In this document: one piece after another, positions 16,249 to 23,347 of the stretch | Position numbering within the stretch: the first letter of the stretch is position 1 | Layout: the number at the start of each line of letters is the position of its first letter | DNA from: Ornithomonoglobus_A sp045612845 | Lineage (GTDB): Bacteria; Bacillota; Clostridia; UBA1381 | Direction: 5' to 3' | Length of the DNA: 64,000 bases | NCBI GenBank assembly: GCA_045612845.1 | Contig: JAZKZV010000003.1 | Location: 62,001-126,000 of the forward strand | Notes under the pieces: generated by a model | Seen by the model: the letters and a program-made list of their open reading frames with translations, nothing else | Told to the model about the DNA's origin: nothing | The model's database searches: none | Position numbers and translations under genes: made by a program

Positions 16249-16628
16249 TTGATTTCACCATGCCTCTCATACCCGGTTATTTCTTTGATTTTGTTATTAT
16301 CATCCACGAAAACAACTGTGGGTTTGAATTCTTTTGCTTCTCCCTCGGTCATTTGCGCATATGCCATTATTATAATTTTATCGTTTTTCTGAACACACCT
16401 TGCCGCCGCACCGTTAAGACATATAACCCCGCTTCCTCTTTCTCCGCATATGGTATATGTCTCGAAACGCTCGCCATTATTTATATCAACAATCTGCACC
16501 TTTTCGTACTCTAATATGCCGGATTGTTCCAAAAGCTCAGCATCAACTGTAATTGAGCCGACATAATCAAGATTTGCCTCGCTGACAGTTGCTCGGTGTA
16601 TTTTTGATTTGAGCATTGTTAAGTTCAT
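16245..16628 (-). CDS. panD: Aspartate 1-decarboxylase proenzyme
   Basis: Makes beta-alanine from aspartate with a pyruvoyl cofactor generated by self-cleavage. 127 residues, standard length. With the ATG at 16628 the cleavage pair falls at Gly24-Ser25 (YVGSITVD), exactly as in the Escherichia coli enzyme, which decides the start over a longer frame. Other family positions are Lys9, ERFETY and GAAARCVQKND. Overlaps coaX by four bases and follows panC with a 19-base gap. Confidence 0.95.
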   Translation of the reverse strand: MNLTMLKSKIHRATVSEANLDYVGSITVDAELLEQSGILEYEKVQIVDINNGERFETYTICGERGSGVICLNGAAARCVQKNDKIIIMAYAQMTEGEAKEFKPTVVFVDDNNKIKEITGYERHGEIK

Positions 16629-16647
16629 ATTTTTTCCTTTCTGTAGC

Positions 16648-17493
16648 TTATACTTCAATACTGAAATTATCTATAAGTCTTGTTTTACCTACTCTTACTG
16701 CTGCCGCACACAAAATTGCACCGCAAATTTGTGTGGCAGGCTTTATAGTAAGTGCATCAACAATCTTTATATATTCAATATTTGCCAATGGCTCTGTACT
16801 GATTTTCTGCACAATAGCATCTATTACAACTTTAGTGTCCCTTTCTCCATTTTCTATGAGAGACTTACCGTAGTCAAGAGATTTACTTATTATAACTGCA
16901 GCCTCCCGTTCACTTTCGCTTAAATAAGTGTTACGTGAGGATTTTGCAAGACCGTCTTTCTCTCTTATGATGGGGCAACCTATAATTTCTACATCAATAT
17001 TTAAATCCTCAACCATTCTTTTTATTATAGCAAGCTGTTGTGCATCCTTTTCGCCAAAGTATGCTCTCTCGGGTGCAACAATATTAAAAAGCTTTGTAAC
17101 AACCGTCTGTACTCCTCTAAAATGTCCTGGACGTGATGCGCCACACAAATCCTCTGTTAATATATCCATATCAACATATGTGCAAAATCTGTCGCTATAC
17201 ATTTCTTCAGGCTCAGGGTTAAATATAAGGTCAGCACCCACACTCTCACACAGCTTTTTATCTGCTTCTATATCGCGCGGATATGTTGATAAATCCTCGT
17301 TTGGTCCAAATTGTATAGGGTTTACAAAAACAGATACAACCGTCTTATCATTTTCTTTTACCGAACGCTCAATAAGACTTTTATGTCCCTCATGGAGATA
17401 ACCCATTGTAGGAACAAAACCTATGCTATAGCCCTCGTTTTTCCACTTTTTTACTGTCCCTCTGACTTCTTCTATTGTCTTTACCAAATTCAT
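16648..17493 (-). CDS. panC: Pantothenate synthetase
   Basis: ATP-dependent ligation of pantoate and beta-alanine. 281 residues of the nucleotidyltransferase superfamily: the HIGH-like PTMGYLHEGHKSL at residues 28-40, VSVFVNPIQFGPNEDL for pantoate, YFGEKDAQQLAII and the KMSKS-like KSSRNTYLS. Sits between panB and panD in the same orientation with short gaps. Confidence 0.96.
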   Translation of the reverse strand: MNLVKTIEEVRGTVKKWKNEGYSIGFVPTMGYLHEGHKSLIERSVKENDKTVVSVFVNPIQFGPNEDLSTYPRDIEADKKLCESVGADLIFNPEPEEMYSDRFCTYVDMDILTEDLCGASRPGHFRGVQTVVTKLFNIVAPERAYFGEKDAQQLAIIKRMVEDLNIDVEIIGCPIIREKDGLAKSSRNTYLSESEREAAVIISKSLDYGKSLIENGERDTKVVIDAIVQKISTEPLANIEYIKIVDALTIKPATQICGAILCAAAVRVGKTRLIDNFSIEV

Positions 17494-17508
17494 TTTGCTT
17501 TCCCCCTG

Positions 17509-18336
17509 TTAATATAATTTACTTATAACGTTGTCGTCAATTTTGAATGTATGCTCCTCCGAGGGGAATGTACCATTTTGTACTTCATTTATATAGTTTT
17601 TAAATGACTCTTTCATTATAGAGCCAACATCTGCATATCTTTTAACAAATTTAGGTGAAAAGTCCGTAAACATTCCAAGCATATCCTGATACACTAAAAC
17701 TTGTCCATCACAGCCTGCACCTGCACCAATTCCTATTGTAGGAATTGAGACTGTATCGGAAACAATCTTTGCCAGGGATGCGGGGACACATTCCATAACA
17801 AGTGCAAATGCACCTGCCGCCTCTACTGCTTTTGCATCCTCTATAATTTGTTTTGCACTCTCCTCACTCTTTCCTTGAACCTTGTGTCCGCCAAAAACAT
17901 TTACCGATTGCGGAGTTAAGCCTATGTGTGCAACAACGGGGATTGAGGCTTTTACAATAGCACGTATCTGCTCCGTAACAGCAGCACCACCCTCAAGCTT
18001 TACTGCCTGTGCACCGCCCTCTTTTATAAGACGTCCTGCATTTTTTACAGCATCATATACCGATGTCTGATAAGACATAAAAGGCATATCTGCAACAACA
18101 AGCGCATTTTTTGCACCTCTTGCCACTGCTTTTGTATGGTGCAGAATATCTTCCATTGTTACGGGGAGAGTATCCTCATAACCTAAAATAACCGTGCCAA
18201 GCGAGTCGCCCACAAGAATTGAGTTTATCCCTGCCTCGTCCATAAGCTTTGCAGTGGAATAATCATATGCGGTAAGCATGGTTATTTTTTCACCTTTTTG
18301 TTTTTGCGATAAAAATGTTGATACTGTGTTCTTCAT
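17509..18336 (-). CDS. panB: 3-methyl-2-oxobutanoate hydroxymethyltransferase
   Basis: Transfers a hydroxymethyl group from methylene-tetrahydrofolate to 2-oxoisovalerate to form ketopantoate. 275 residues with the family motifs ITMLTAYDYSTAKL, ILVGDSLG (metal-binding Asp), ADMPFMSYQ, KLEGG and VVAHIGLTPQSV. The AAAGGA site is 12 bases before the ATG at 18336; a TTG and an ATG further up overlap that site and are unlikely. First gene of the panB-panC-panD-coaX operon, with a good promoter at 18399-18427. Confidence 0.95.
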   Translation of the reverse strand: MKNTVSTFLSQKQKGEKITMLTAYDYSTAKLMDEAGINSILVGDSLGTVILGYEDTLPVTMEDILHHTKAVARGAKNALVVADMPFMSYQTSVYDAVKNAGRLIKEGGAQAVKLEGGAAVTEQIRAIVKASIPVVAHIGLTPQSVNVFGGHKVQGKSEESAKQIIEDAKAVEAAGAFALVMECVPASLAKIVSDTVSIPTIGIGAGAGCDGQVLVYQDMLGMFTDFSPKFVKRYADVGSIMKESFKNYINEVQNGTFPSEEHTFKIDDNVISKLY

Positions 18337-18398
18337 TTTTATATTCATTCCTTTCAAAACTGATACTATTTTACCTTATGTAAATATAGTTCACATAC

Positions 18399-18427
18399 AT
18401 TTTATCACAGTTCGGATATAATATCAA
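18399..18427 (-). promoter_or_regulatory. panBCD-coaX promoter
   Basis: On the minus strand TTGATA and TAAAAT are 17 bp apart, with TGA before the -10 (extended). The start site would be about 55 bases upstream of panB. Confidence 0.7.
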
Positions 18428-18473
18428 TATTTTTTTGTTATTTGGCAAGGATTTATAGCCAAAACTTTAAAGC

Positions 18474-18502
18474 TTGACAAAAAAAGTAATATATGATAGA
18501 AT
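18474..18502 (+). promoter_or_regulatory. Promoter of the DtxR/MntR-like gene
   Basis: TTGACA and TAGAAT with 17 bp spacing and TGA before the -10. It is back-to-back with the panB promoter. Confidence 0.72.
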
Positions 18503-18540
18503 TTTTGTAGTAAATTTATTGATAAATTGAGGTGATGACA

Positions 18541-18909
18541 ATGTCTTTATACGAATCGGGAGAGAACTATCTCGAAACAATTTTAATATTAAAAGAGAAG
18601 CTCGGCTATGTTCGTTCAATAGACATTGCAAGAGAGCTTGGCGTATCAAAACCATCTGTAAGCCGCGCGGTAAGTCTTTTAAAATCGGGTGGATATATAA
18701 CTACCGACAATAATGGAACACTTCTATTAACAGATGCAGGCATTGAAGTTGCCAACAAAATATACGAACGCCATAAGATTATAAAAAAACACCTCATCTC
18801 GATTGGTGTAAGCGAAGAAACTGCCGCTAATGACGCATGCAAAATAGAGCATGTTATAAGCGAGGAAAGCTTTAAGAAGATAAAGGATATTGTTGATAAT
18901 ATTAAATGA
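18541..18909 (+). CDS. DtxR/MntR-family metal-dependent regulator
   Basis: 122 residues: an N-terminal winged helix (SLYESGENYLETI, VRSIDIARELGVSKPSVSRAVSLL, GGYITTDNNGTLLLT) and a helical dimerisation domain (GIEVANKIYERHKIIKKHL, CKIEHVISEESFKKI). These match the DtxR/MntR family, which represses metal-uptake genes when Mn or Fe is bound. The metal ligands Glu (YERH), His and Cys/Glu-His (ACKIEHVIS) are present. No C-terminal SH3-like domain, as in MntR. The recognition helix GVSKPSVSRAV could bind at its own promoter; targets are unknown. Start ATG has AGGTGAT; a GTG at 18532 overlaps that site. Confidence 0.9.
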   Translation: MSLYESGENYLETILILKEKLGYVRSIDIARELGVSKPSVSRAVSLLKSGGYITTDNNGTLLLTDAGIEVANKIYERHKIIKKHLISIGVSEETAANDACKIEHVISEESFKKIKDIVDNIK

Positions 18910-18912
18910 TAA

Positions 18913-18943
18913 AAACCGACACACAAAAAATGTGTCGGTTTTT
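18913..18943 (+). terminator. Terminator of the DtxR/MntR-like gene
   Basis: AAACCGACACA and TGTGTCGGTTT form an 11-bp stem, T-rich on the 3' side. Confidence 0.88.
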
Positions 18944-18999
18944 CAATATGTAAAAATTGTTTTATTAGAAATCCAAATTCAAGATAATATTGGGGTATT

Positions 19000-19212
19000 T
19001 TAATTTTCTTTTAATGTATTATCGTCCTTATCAGACCAGTCGGGCAATGCAATTACCATACACCAACCAACAAATCCCAACCAGAAACTCCACCAAAAAT
19101 AAGGTCTGGCATAAACCCCTTTATTATCAGCAATGCTTTCAAATTCTTTTGCAATAAAATAGTCAATTACAACACATACTATAAGTGCTACCAATGAAAT
19201 TACTATTCCCAT
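19000..19212 (-). CDS. Small two-helix membrane protein
   Basis: 70 residues, not assigned to a family. Two hydrophobic segments (IVISLVALIVCVVIDYFIA and an aromatic-rich PYFWWSFWLGFVGWCMVIAL) flank a short polar loop; the tail is acidic. The ATG at 19212 has GGAGGAG five bases upstream, and longer frames lack a site. A consensus promoter lies 190 bases upstream with a structured leader between, and it is divergent from a small XRE regulator, which suggests a regulated unit. Confidence 0.72.
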   Translation of the reverse strand: MGIVISLVALIVCVVIDYFIAKEFESIADNKGVYARPYFWWSFWLGFVGWCMVIALPDWSDKDDNTLKEN

Positions 19213-19269
19213 AGCTACTCCTCCATTTCTTCTGTTTTTTACTTTTGTTCTATAATTTATAGTTTTTAT

Positions 19270-19328
19270 AAAAAAGTCACTATCGTGACTGTCGTTCGCA
19301 CAGCTCACTTCCATATGTAGACTTTTTT
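19270..19328 (-). promoter_or_regulatory. Attenuator-like hairpins in the leader of the small membrane protein gene
   Basis: Read on the minus strand: GTCAC-GATA-GTGAC followed by TTTTTT looks like an intrinsic terminator (19270-19289). The overlapping GTGA-G-CTGT and ACAG-TCAC (19285-19308) form a competing stem, since both use the same GTCAC. AAAAAAGTC and GACTTTTTT also pair over the whole element. Mutually exclusive stems before a gene are typical of attenuation. Confidence 0.5.
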
Positions 19329-19401
19329 GTAATTTATGAAATTACAACTTAAAAGTAGTAATTTCCTAAAAGATAAAAACAACTTTTACTTCTTTAAATA
19401 T

Positions 19402-19430
19402 ATTATAGCCCATTTACGGACAATTGTCAA
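19402..19430 (-). promoter_or_regulatory. Consensus promoter of the small membrane protein gene
   Basis: Minus strand TTGACA and TATAAT, 17 bp apart, both perfect. Its -35 overlaps the -35 of the divergent XRE promoter. Confidence 0.75.
19419..19428. promoter_or_regulatory. GACAATTGTC palindrome over two opposed -35 elements
   Basis: A perfect 10-bp palindrome positioned so that one half contributes to each of the back-to-back -35 elements. A candidate operator for the adjacent XRE protein; inference only. Confidence 0.45.
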
Positions 19431-19452
19431 GCTAAAAACAATGTTTTATACT
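19424..19452 (+). promoter_or_regulatory. Promoter of the small XRE regulator gene
   Basis: TTGTCA and TATACT with 17 bp spacing. Start site about 25 bases before the GGAGAAG site of the gene. Confidence 0.65.
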
Positions 19453-19484
19453 TAATATATAATAATTAAGCAGGAGAAGTCAAA

Positions 19485-19682
19485 ATGATTGTTTTTGATA
19501 AATTATGGGAAACTATGCGTATAAAGAGAATTTCTCAATATAAGTTAATAAAACAATATGGTTTTAGTACCGGGCAGCTTGACAGGTTAAGAAAAAATGA
19601 AAATGTAAACTCATATACATTAAATACACTGTGCGAAATTTTAGATTGTAAATTAGAAGACATAGCAGAATTTCGTAAATAA
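19485..19682 (+). CDS. Small XRE-family helix-turn-helix protein
   Basis: 65 residues, essentially a single Cro/CI-type HTH domain: FDKLWETMRIKRISQYKLI (helices 1-2), STGQLDRLRKNENVNSYTL (recognition part) and LNTLCEILDCKLEDIAEF (helices 4-5). This is the compact YozG-like type without a separate dimerisation domain. CAGGAGAAG lies before the start. Divergent from the small membrane protein; promoters overlap at their -35 elements. A strong terminator follows. Confidence 0.87.
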   Translation: MIVFDKLWETMRIKRISQYKLIKQYGFSTGQLDRLRKNENVNSYTLNTLCEILDCKLEDIAEFRK

Positions 19683-19714
19683 AAACAGTCGTTTTCACAA
19701 AACGACTGTTTTTT
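19683..19714 (+). terminator. Terminator of the XRE gene
   Basis: AAACAGTCGTTTT and AAAACGACTGTTT form a 13-bp stem with a CAC loop followed by a T run. Confidence 0.9.
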
Positions 19715-19732
19715 AGATGGTAAACATTGTAG

Positions 19733-19754
19733 GGACCGGCGTCCCCGACGGTCC
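19733..19754 (+). repeat. Dispersed hairpin repeat, copy 1
   Basis: GGACCG-GCGTCCCCGA-CGGTCC within ACATTGTAGGG. The same element in altered form lies at 48238-48259 on the other strand, with compensating stem changes. The rest of the gap 19715-19814 shows nothing further. Confidence 0.65.
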
Positions 19755-19814
19755 GTTTGCGATTTGTTCGTAGCGCAGCGGTGTGCACATTTTATCTTAG
19801 CCTTACACAACCTT

Positions 19815-21188
19815 TTAGCCTTCTAATTTCTTTATAGCCTCTATTGCTATTGCACACTCTACCCTTTTCTTTTCGAACTCGCACGCGAGCTCATAGGGTT
19901 TGTTTATATCCCCGTTAAAGTTTACCGCATTGGCACTGCAACCACCGCTGCAATAGAATTTTGCAAAGCAGTTTTCGCACTTCTTTTTTGTATAGACATT
20001 TGATTTTTCGAATATGTTTTTAATATCCTCGTTAACTTTTCCGTCAGATACATTACCCATTTTATAGTCTTCGTTTCCTACAAACTGATGGCATGGATAT
20101 ATGTCCCCCTGAGGCGAAATAGCAAGATACTCGTGTCCTGCACCACAGCCCGAAAGACGCTTTATTGCACATGGGCCCTGGTCGAGGTCTACCATAAAGT
20201 GGAAGAAGTTAAACCAGTTACCCTCTCTCCATCTTTTTACATATTCCTCGGCAAGCTTTTCGTACTCGTTAAATACAGTTTGTATATGCTCATCTCTTAG
20301 TGCATAATCTTCCTCATATGGCGCAACAACAGGCTCTACACTTGTCTGCTTAAAGCCAAGGTCTGCAAGATGAATAACATCCTTTGCAAAATCGGTATTA
20401 TATGCAGTAAATGTACCTCTTACGTAGTAATTATCCTGATTTCTGCTCTCGGCCATTTTCTTGAACTTTGGAACAATTATATCATATGAGCCTTTACCGT
20501 TTACGGTTGGTCGCATTTTGTCGTTTGTTTCTTTTTCGCCATCAAGCGATAATACAACATTTGACATATTTTTATTTATGTATTCCTGAATCTCATCATC
20601 AAGCAAGATACCATTTGTTGTGATTGTAAATCTGAAATTTTTATTATTCTTCTTGCCTTGCTCGTTTGCATAGTCGGTTATTTCTTTTACAACCTCAAAA
20701 TTCATTAACGGTTCACCGCCAAAATAATCTATTTCGATATTGTGGCGATTACCACTGTTTGCTATAACAAAATCAATAGCACATTTACCGACCTCACTAC
20801 TCATAAGACATCTGCCGCCTTTGTATTCGCCTGTATCACCAAAGCAGTATTTACAACGCAAATTACAGTCATGAGCAACGTGCAAACAAAGCGCCTTAAC
20901 AACCGATTGCTTGTTCCAGTTTTTAGCAATATCGGCGTAGCAATCATCGGTAAACAGCTGACCCGCACTCGCAAGTGCGCAGATTTCGCTGTATCCCTCT
21001 TCTATATCCTCAGCACTATATTTATCTGTTAGCGCCTCCTTTATAAAATCAGGACACTTGCTTTCGGCAAAAAATGGTTCTATTATATAGTCTAAAATAT
21101 CGTACACAACATCATCAACCACATGAACTGCACCCGAATATACATCAAGGACAATATCGAGTCCCATTAGTTTATATTTATGTATCAC
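19815..21188 (-). CDS. scfB: SCIFF peptide thioether maturase (radical SAM/SPASM)
   Basis: 457 residues. A radical-SAM enzyme that installs Cys-derived thioether cross-links in the SCIFF precursor encoded just upstream. The N-terminal segment is IHKYKLMGLDIVLDVYSGAV, a typical maturase start. The SAM-cluster motif CNLRCKYC has Cys108, Cys112 and Cys115, and GGEPLMNF follows. The SPASM region carries GCGAGHEYLAISPQG, YPCHQFVG and CENCFAKFYCSGGCSA, expected to hold two auxiliary [4Fe-4S] clusters. The start is GTG at 21188, nine bases behind AAGAGGA; an upstream frame adds 18 residues without a ribosome site. It lies 96 bases after the precursor gene. Confidence 0.94.
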   Translation of the reverse strand: MIHKYKLMGLDIVLDVYSGAVHVVDDVVYDILDYIIEPFFAESKCPDFIKEALTDKYSAEDIEEGYSEICALASAGQLFTDDCYADIAKNWNKQSVVKALCLHVAHDCNLRCKYCFGDTGEYKGGRCLMSSEVGKCAIDFVIANSGNRHNIEIDYFGGEPLMNFEVVKEITDYANEQGKKNNKNFRFTITTNGILLDDEIQEYINKNMSNVVLSLDGEKETNDKMRPTVNGKGSYDIIVPKFKKMAESRNQDNYYVRGTFTAYNTDFAKDVIHLADLGFKQTSVEPVVAPYEEDYALRDEHIQTVFNEYEKLAEEYVKRWREGNWFNFFHFMVDLDQGPCAIKRLSGCGAGHEYLAISPQGDIYPCHQFVGNEDYKMGNVSDGKVNEDIKNIFEKSNVYTKKKCENCFAKFYCSGGCSANAVNFNGDINKPYELACEFEKKRVECAIAIEAIKKLEG

Positions 21189-21284
21189 TATAAAAAATCC
21201 TCTTTTCGTATTTTTAAATAAAGAAAAGTGCACCAAAAACAACGGTATACCGCATCTTGATGCACCAAGCCTTTTTATAATAAA

Positions 21285-21428
21285 TTATTCAGCACTCTCG
21301 CACTTTTGGTTTGCAACTGTGCAAGAAGTTTTACAAGCTGACTGACATGATGTCTGGCACTCGCCGCATCCGCCATGCTTTGCTGTGTCTTTTAAATTAG
21401 CTTTGTTTAGAGTTTTAATATGTTTCAT
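21285..21428 (-). CDS. scfA: SCIFF ribosomally made precursor peptide
   Basis: A 47-residue reading frame immediately upstream of the SCIFF maturase. It begins MKHIKTLNKANLKDTAKHG, the leader type of this family, and the C-terminal half contains exactly six cysteines (residues 21, 24, 28, 32, 36 and 43), in the pattern that gives SCIFF its name (six cysteines in forty-five residues). Thr and Ser acceptor residues stand between the cysteines. A weak AAAGG site lies 13 bases before the ATG. The role of the mature peptide is not established. A very short gene that is easily missed, but the identification is firm. Confidence 0.95.
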   Translation of the reverse strand: MKHIKTLNKANLKDTAKHGGCGECQTSCQSACKTSCTVANQKCESAE

Positions 21429-21505
21429 AATAAATACCATACCTTTCACTAATATTATTCTTTATTGAAATATCTCCCAAAAGAGAAAAATCAACTATTT
21501 TTTAT

Positions 21506-21514
21506 ATTGTATCA
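21506..21514 (-). promoter_or_regulatory. Possible extended -10 promoter for scfA
   Basis: Minus strand TGATACAAT (TGn plus TACAAT). No convincing -35 at 17 bp, so this rests on the extended -10 alone. Confidence 0.4.
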
Positions 21515-21562
21515 TATTTTTTCCAAAAAAGGAAGAGGTTTTTGAAATTTTTTTTATAATTT

Positions 21563-22408
21563 TTATTCTTTTTTACCTCTATCGTCATAATCATCAAGGA
21601 AATTATACGACATTTCGTTATTATGATAGCCTATAATAGTAGATAAATTAACATCATGGACGCTGTTAAATATATTCATATCTATATATGGACTTGTTTT
21701 TCTGAATTGCTTTATAAGCTCCTTCATTTCGCGTCGCTTTGAGTTTTCTTTTCCATCAGGATTTTTTTCGCAATTCTCGGTAAATCGGCACGCACATTGG
21801 ATAAAATCTAATTCATGCCTTTTTGCCCATGCAATAACATCCTTTTCCTTTACAAGATAAAGAGGACGTATAAGCTCCATACCCGGATGATTTGTACTAT
21901 GAAGCTTTGGCATCATTGTCTGGATTTGCGCACCATACAACATACCCATGAGAATTGTTTCTATAACGTCGTCGAAGTGATGCCCTAAAGCTATCTTATT
22001 ACAACCAAGCCTTTGTGCCTCCTTGTAGAGATAGCCGCGTCTCATTCTTGCACAAAGATAGCACGGATGGTCGCCAACATTGGCAACCGAATCGAAAATC
22101 TGTGTATTAAAAATATGAATCGGAATATTTAGTTTCTTTGCATTTTCTATAATCTTTTCGCGGTTTTGCGGGTTATAGCCGGGGTCCATTACCATAAATT
22201 CGAGGTCAAATTTAACAACTCCATGCCGATGAATTTCCTGCATGCATTTTGCCAAGAGCATCGAATCCTTACCGCCCGAAATACACACTGCAATTTTATC
22301 GTCCTCTTTTATTAGCTCATACTTATTTATTGCAGTAGTAAATTTTCGCCATATTGCCTTACGATATGTTGTGATTATACTTCTTTCTGCCTCTTTATAT
22401 AGTTCCAT
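21563..22408 (-). CDS. TtcA-family tRNA thiolation ATPase (2-thiocytidine type)
   Basis: 281 residues of the PP-loop ATP-pyrophosphatase superfamily: SGGKDS at residues 44-49, a HPCYLCARMRRGYLY segment with a CxxC pair (Cys116 and Cys119), LGHHFDDVIET and a later IQCACRFTEN cysteine pair. This arrangement matches TtcA/TtuA-like enzymes that adenylate a tRNA base and insert sulfur, with an iron-sulfur cluster held by the cysteines. In Clostridia the substrate base is not certain. Starts two bases after the ftsY stop, so it belongs to the rnc-elp3-smc-ftsY transcript. Confidence 0.88.
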   Translation of the reverse strand: MELYKEAERSIITTYRKAIWRKFTTAINKYELIKEDDKIAVCISGGKDSMLLAKCMQEIHRHGVVKFDLEFMVMDPGYNPQNREKIIENAKKLNIPIHIFNTQIFDSVANVGDHPCYLCARMRRGYLYKEAQRLGCNKIALGHHFDDVIETILMGMLYGAQIQTMMPKLHSTNHPGMELIRPLYLVKEKDVIAWAKRHELDFIQCACRFTENCEKNPDGKENSKRREMKELIKQFRKTSPYIDMNIFNSVHDVNLSTIIGYHNNEMSYNFLDDYDDRGKKE

Positions 22409-22410
22409 TT

Positions 22411-23322
22411 TTATCCTTCAAATATAGCACGTGCAAAATCTGTAGGGTTGAACTCCTGAAGGTCGTCTATACCCTCGCCCACACCAACAAATTTTACACT
22501 CATATTTTTATCTCTTGAAAGTGCTATTACAATTCCGCCCTTTGCGGTTCCGTCAAGCTTTGTTAAAACAATACCTGAAATTTCTGCCGCCTCGCCAAAA
22601 AGCTGAGCCTGACTTACTGCATTCTGACCTGTTGTTGCATCAAGCACAAGTAGGGTTTCTCGCGAGGACTCGGGTAATTCTCTCGAAATTACTCTGTTTA
22701 TCTTCTCAAGCTCTGCCATTAAATTCTTTTTGTTATGGAGTCTTCCGGCAGTATCGCATATAAGAATATCTACATTCCTTGCCTTTGCCGCGTTGCAGGC
22801 ATCATATACTACTGCAGCAGGGTCGCTGTTTTCCTGATGTTTTATTATTTCGCAGCCTGCTCTTTGTGCCCATACATCAAGCTGGTCTATAGCTGCGGCT
22901 CTGAATGTATCTGCCGCCGCAAGCATTACCTTTTTGCCCTGAGCTTTATAGTGCATTGCCATTTTACCTATGCTTGTGGTTTTGCCTACACCGTTTACAC
23001 CTATAACAAGTACAACCGCAGGGGTGCTTTCTATGTGCATTTTACTGTCGCTTTCTTGTAAAATCTCGGATATTACAAGTTGTAATTCTTCCTTTACAAG
23101 ATTACCGTCGGTTATATGCTTTAATTTTACCCTTTGTCGTAATTCTTCTATAATATATGTTGAGGTATCAAACCCTATGTCTGCCATTATTAAAGCTTCC
23201 TCAAGATTTTCAAAAAGCTCCTCATCAACCTTGACAAATACGGAAAATACCTGATTTACCTGGTCGCCTATAGCATTGCTTGTTTTTTTGAGTCCTTGCT
23301 TTAACTTATCAAAAAATCCCAT
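22411..23322 (-). CDS. ftsY: Signal recognition particle receptor FtsY
   Basis: Membrane-targeting GTPase partner of Ffh for cotranslational protein insertion. 303 residues, the short Gram-positive form without the acidic A domain. The N-domain four-helix bundle (LKQGLKKTSNAI) is followed by the NG GTPase: G1 GVNGVGKTTSIGK at about 108-120, G3 DTAGR, ALILAN-equivalent LVLDATTGQNA, G4 TKLDGTAKGG and the C-terminal VGVGEGIDDLQEF. Gap to smc 25 bases; the ttcA-like gene follows almost without gap. Confidence 0.96.
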   Translation of the reverse strand: MGFFDKLKQGLKKTSNAIGDQVNQVFSVFVKVDEELFENLEEALIMADIGFDTSTYIIEELRQRVKLKHITDGNLVKEELQLVISEILQESDSKMHIESTPAVVLVIGVNGVGKTTSIGKMAMHYKAQGKKVMLAAADTFRAAAIDQLDVWAQRAGCEIIKHQENSDPAAVVYDACNAAKARNVDILICDTAGRLHNKKNLMAELEKINRVISRELPESSRETLLVLDATTGQNAVSQAQLFGEAAEISGIVLTKLDGTAKGGIVIALSRDKNMSVKFVGVGEGIDDLQEFNPTDFARAIFEG

Positions 23323-23347
23323 GTTTTTGCCTTTCTGTGTTATTGAT

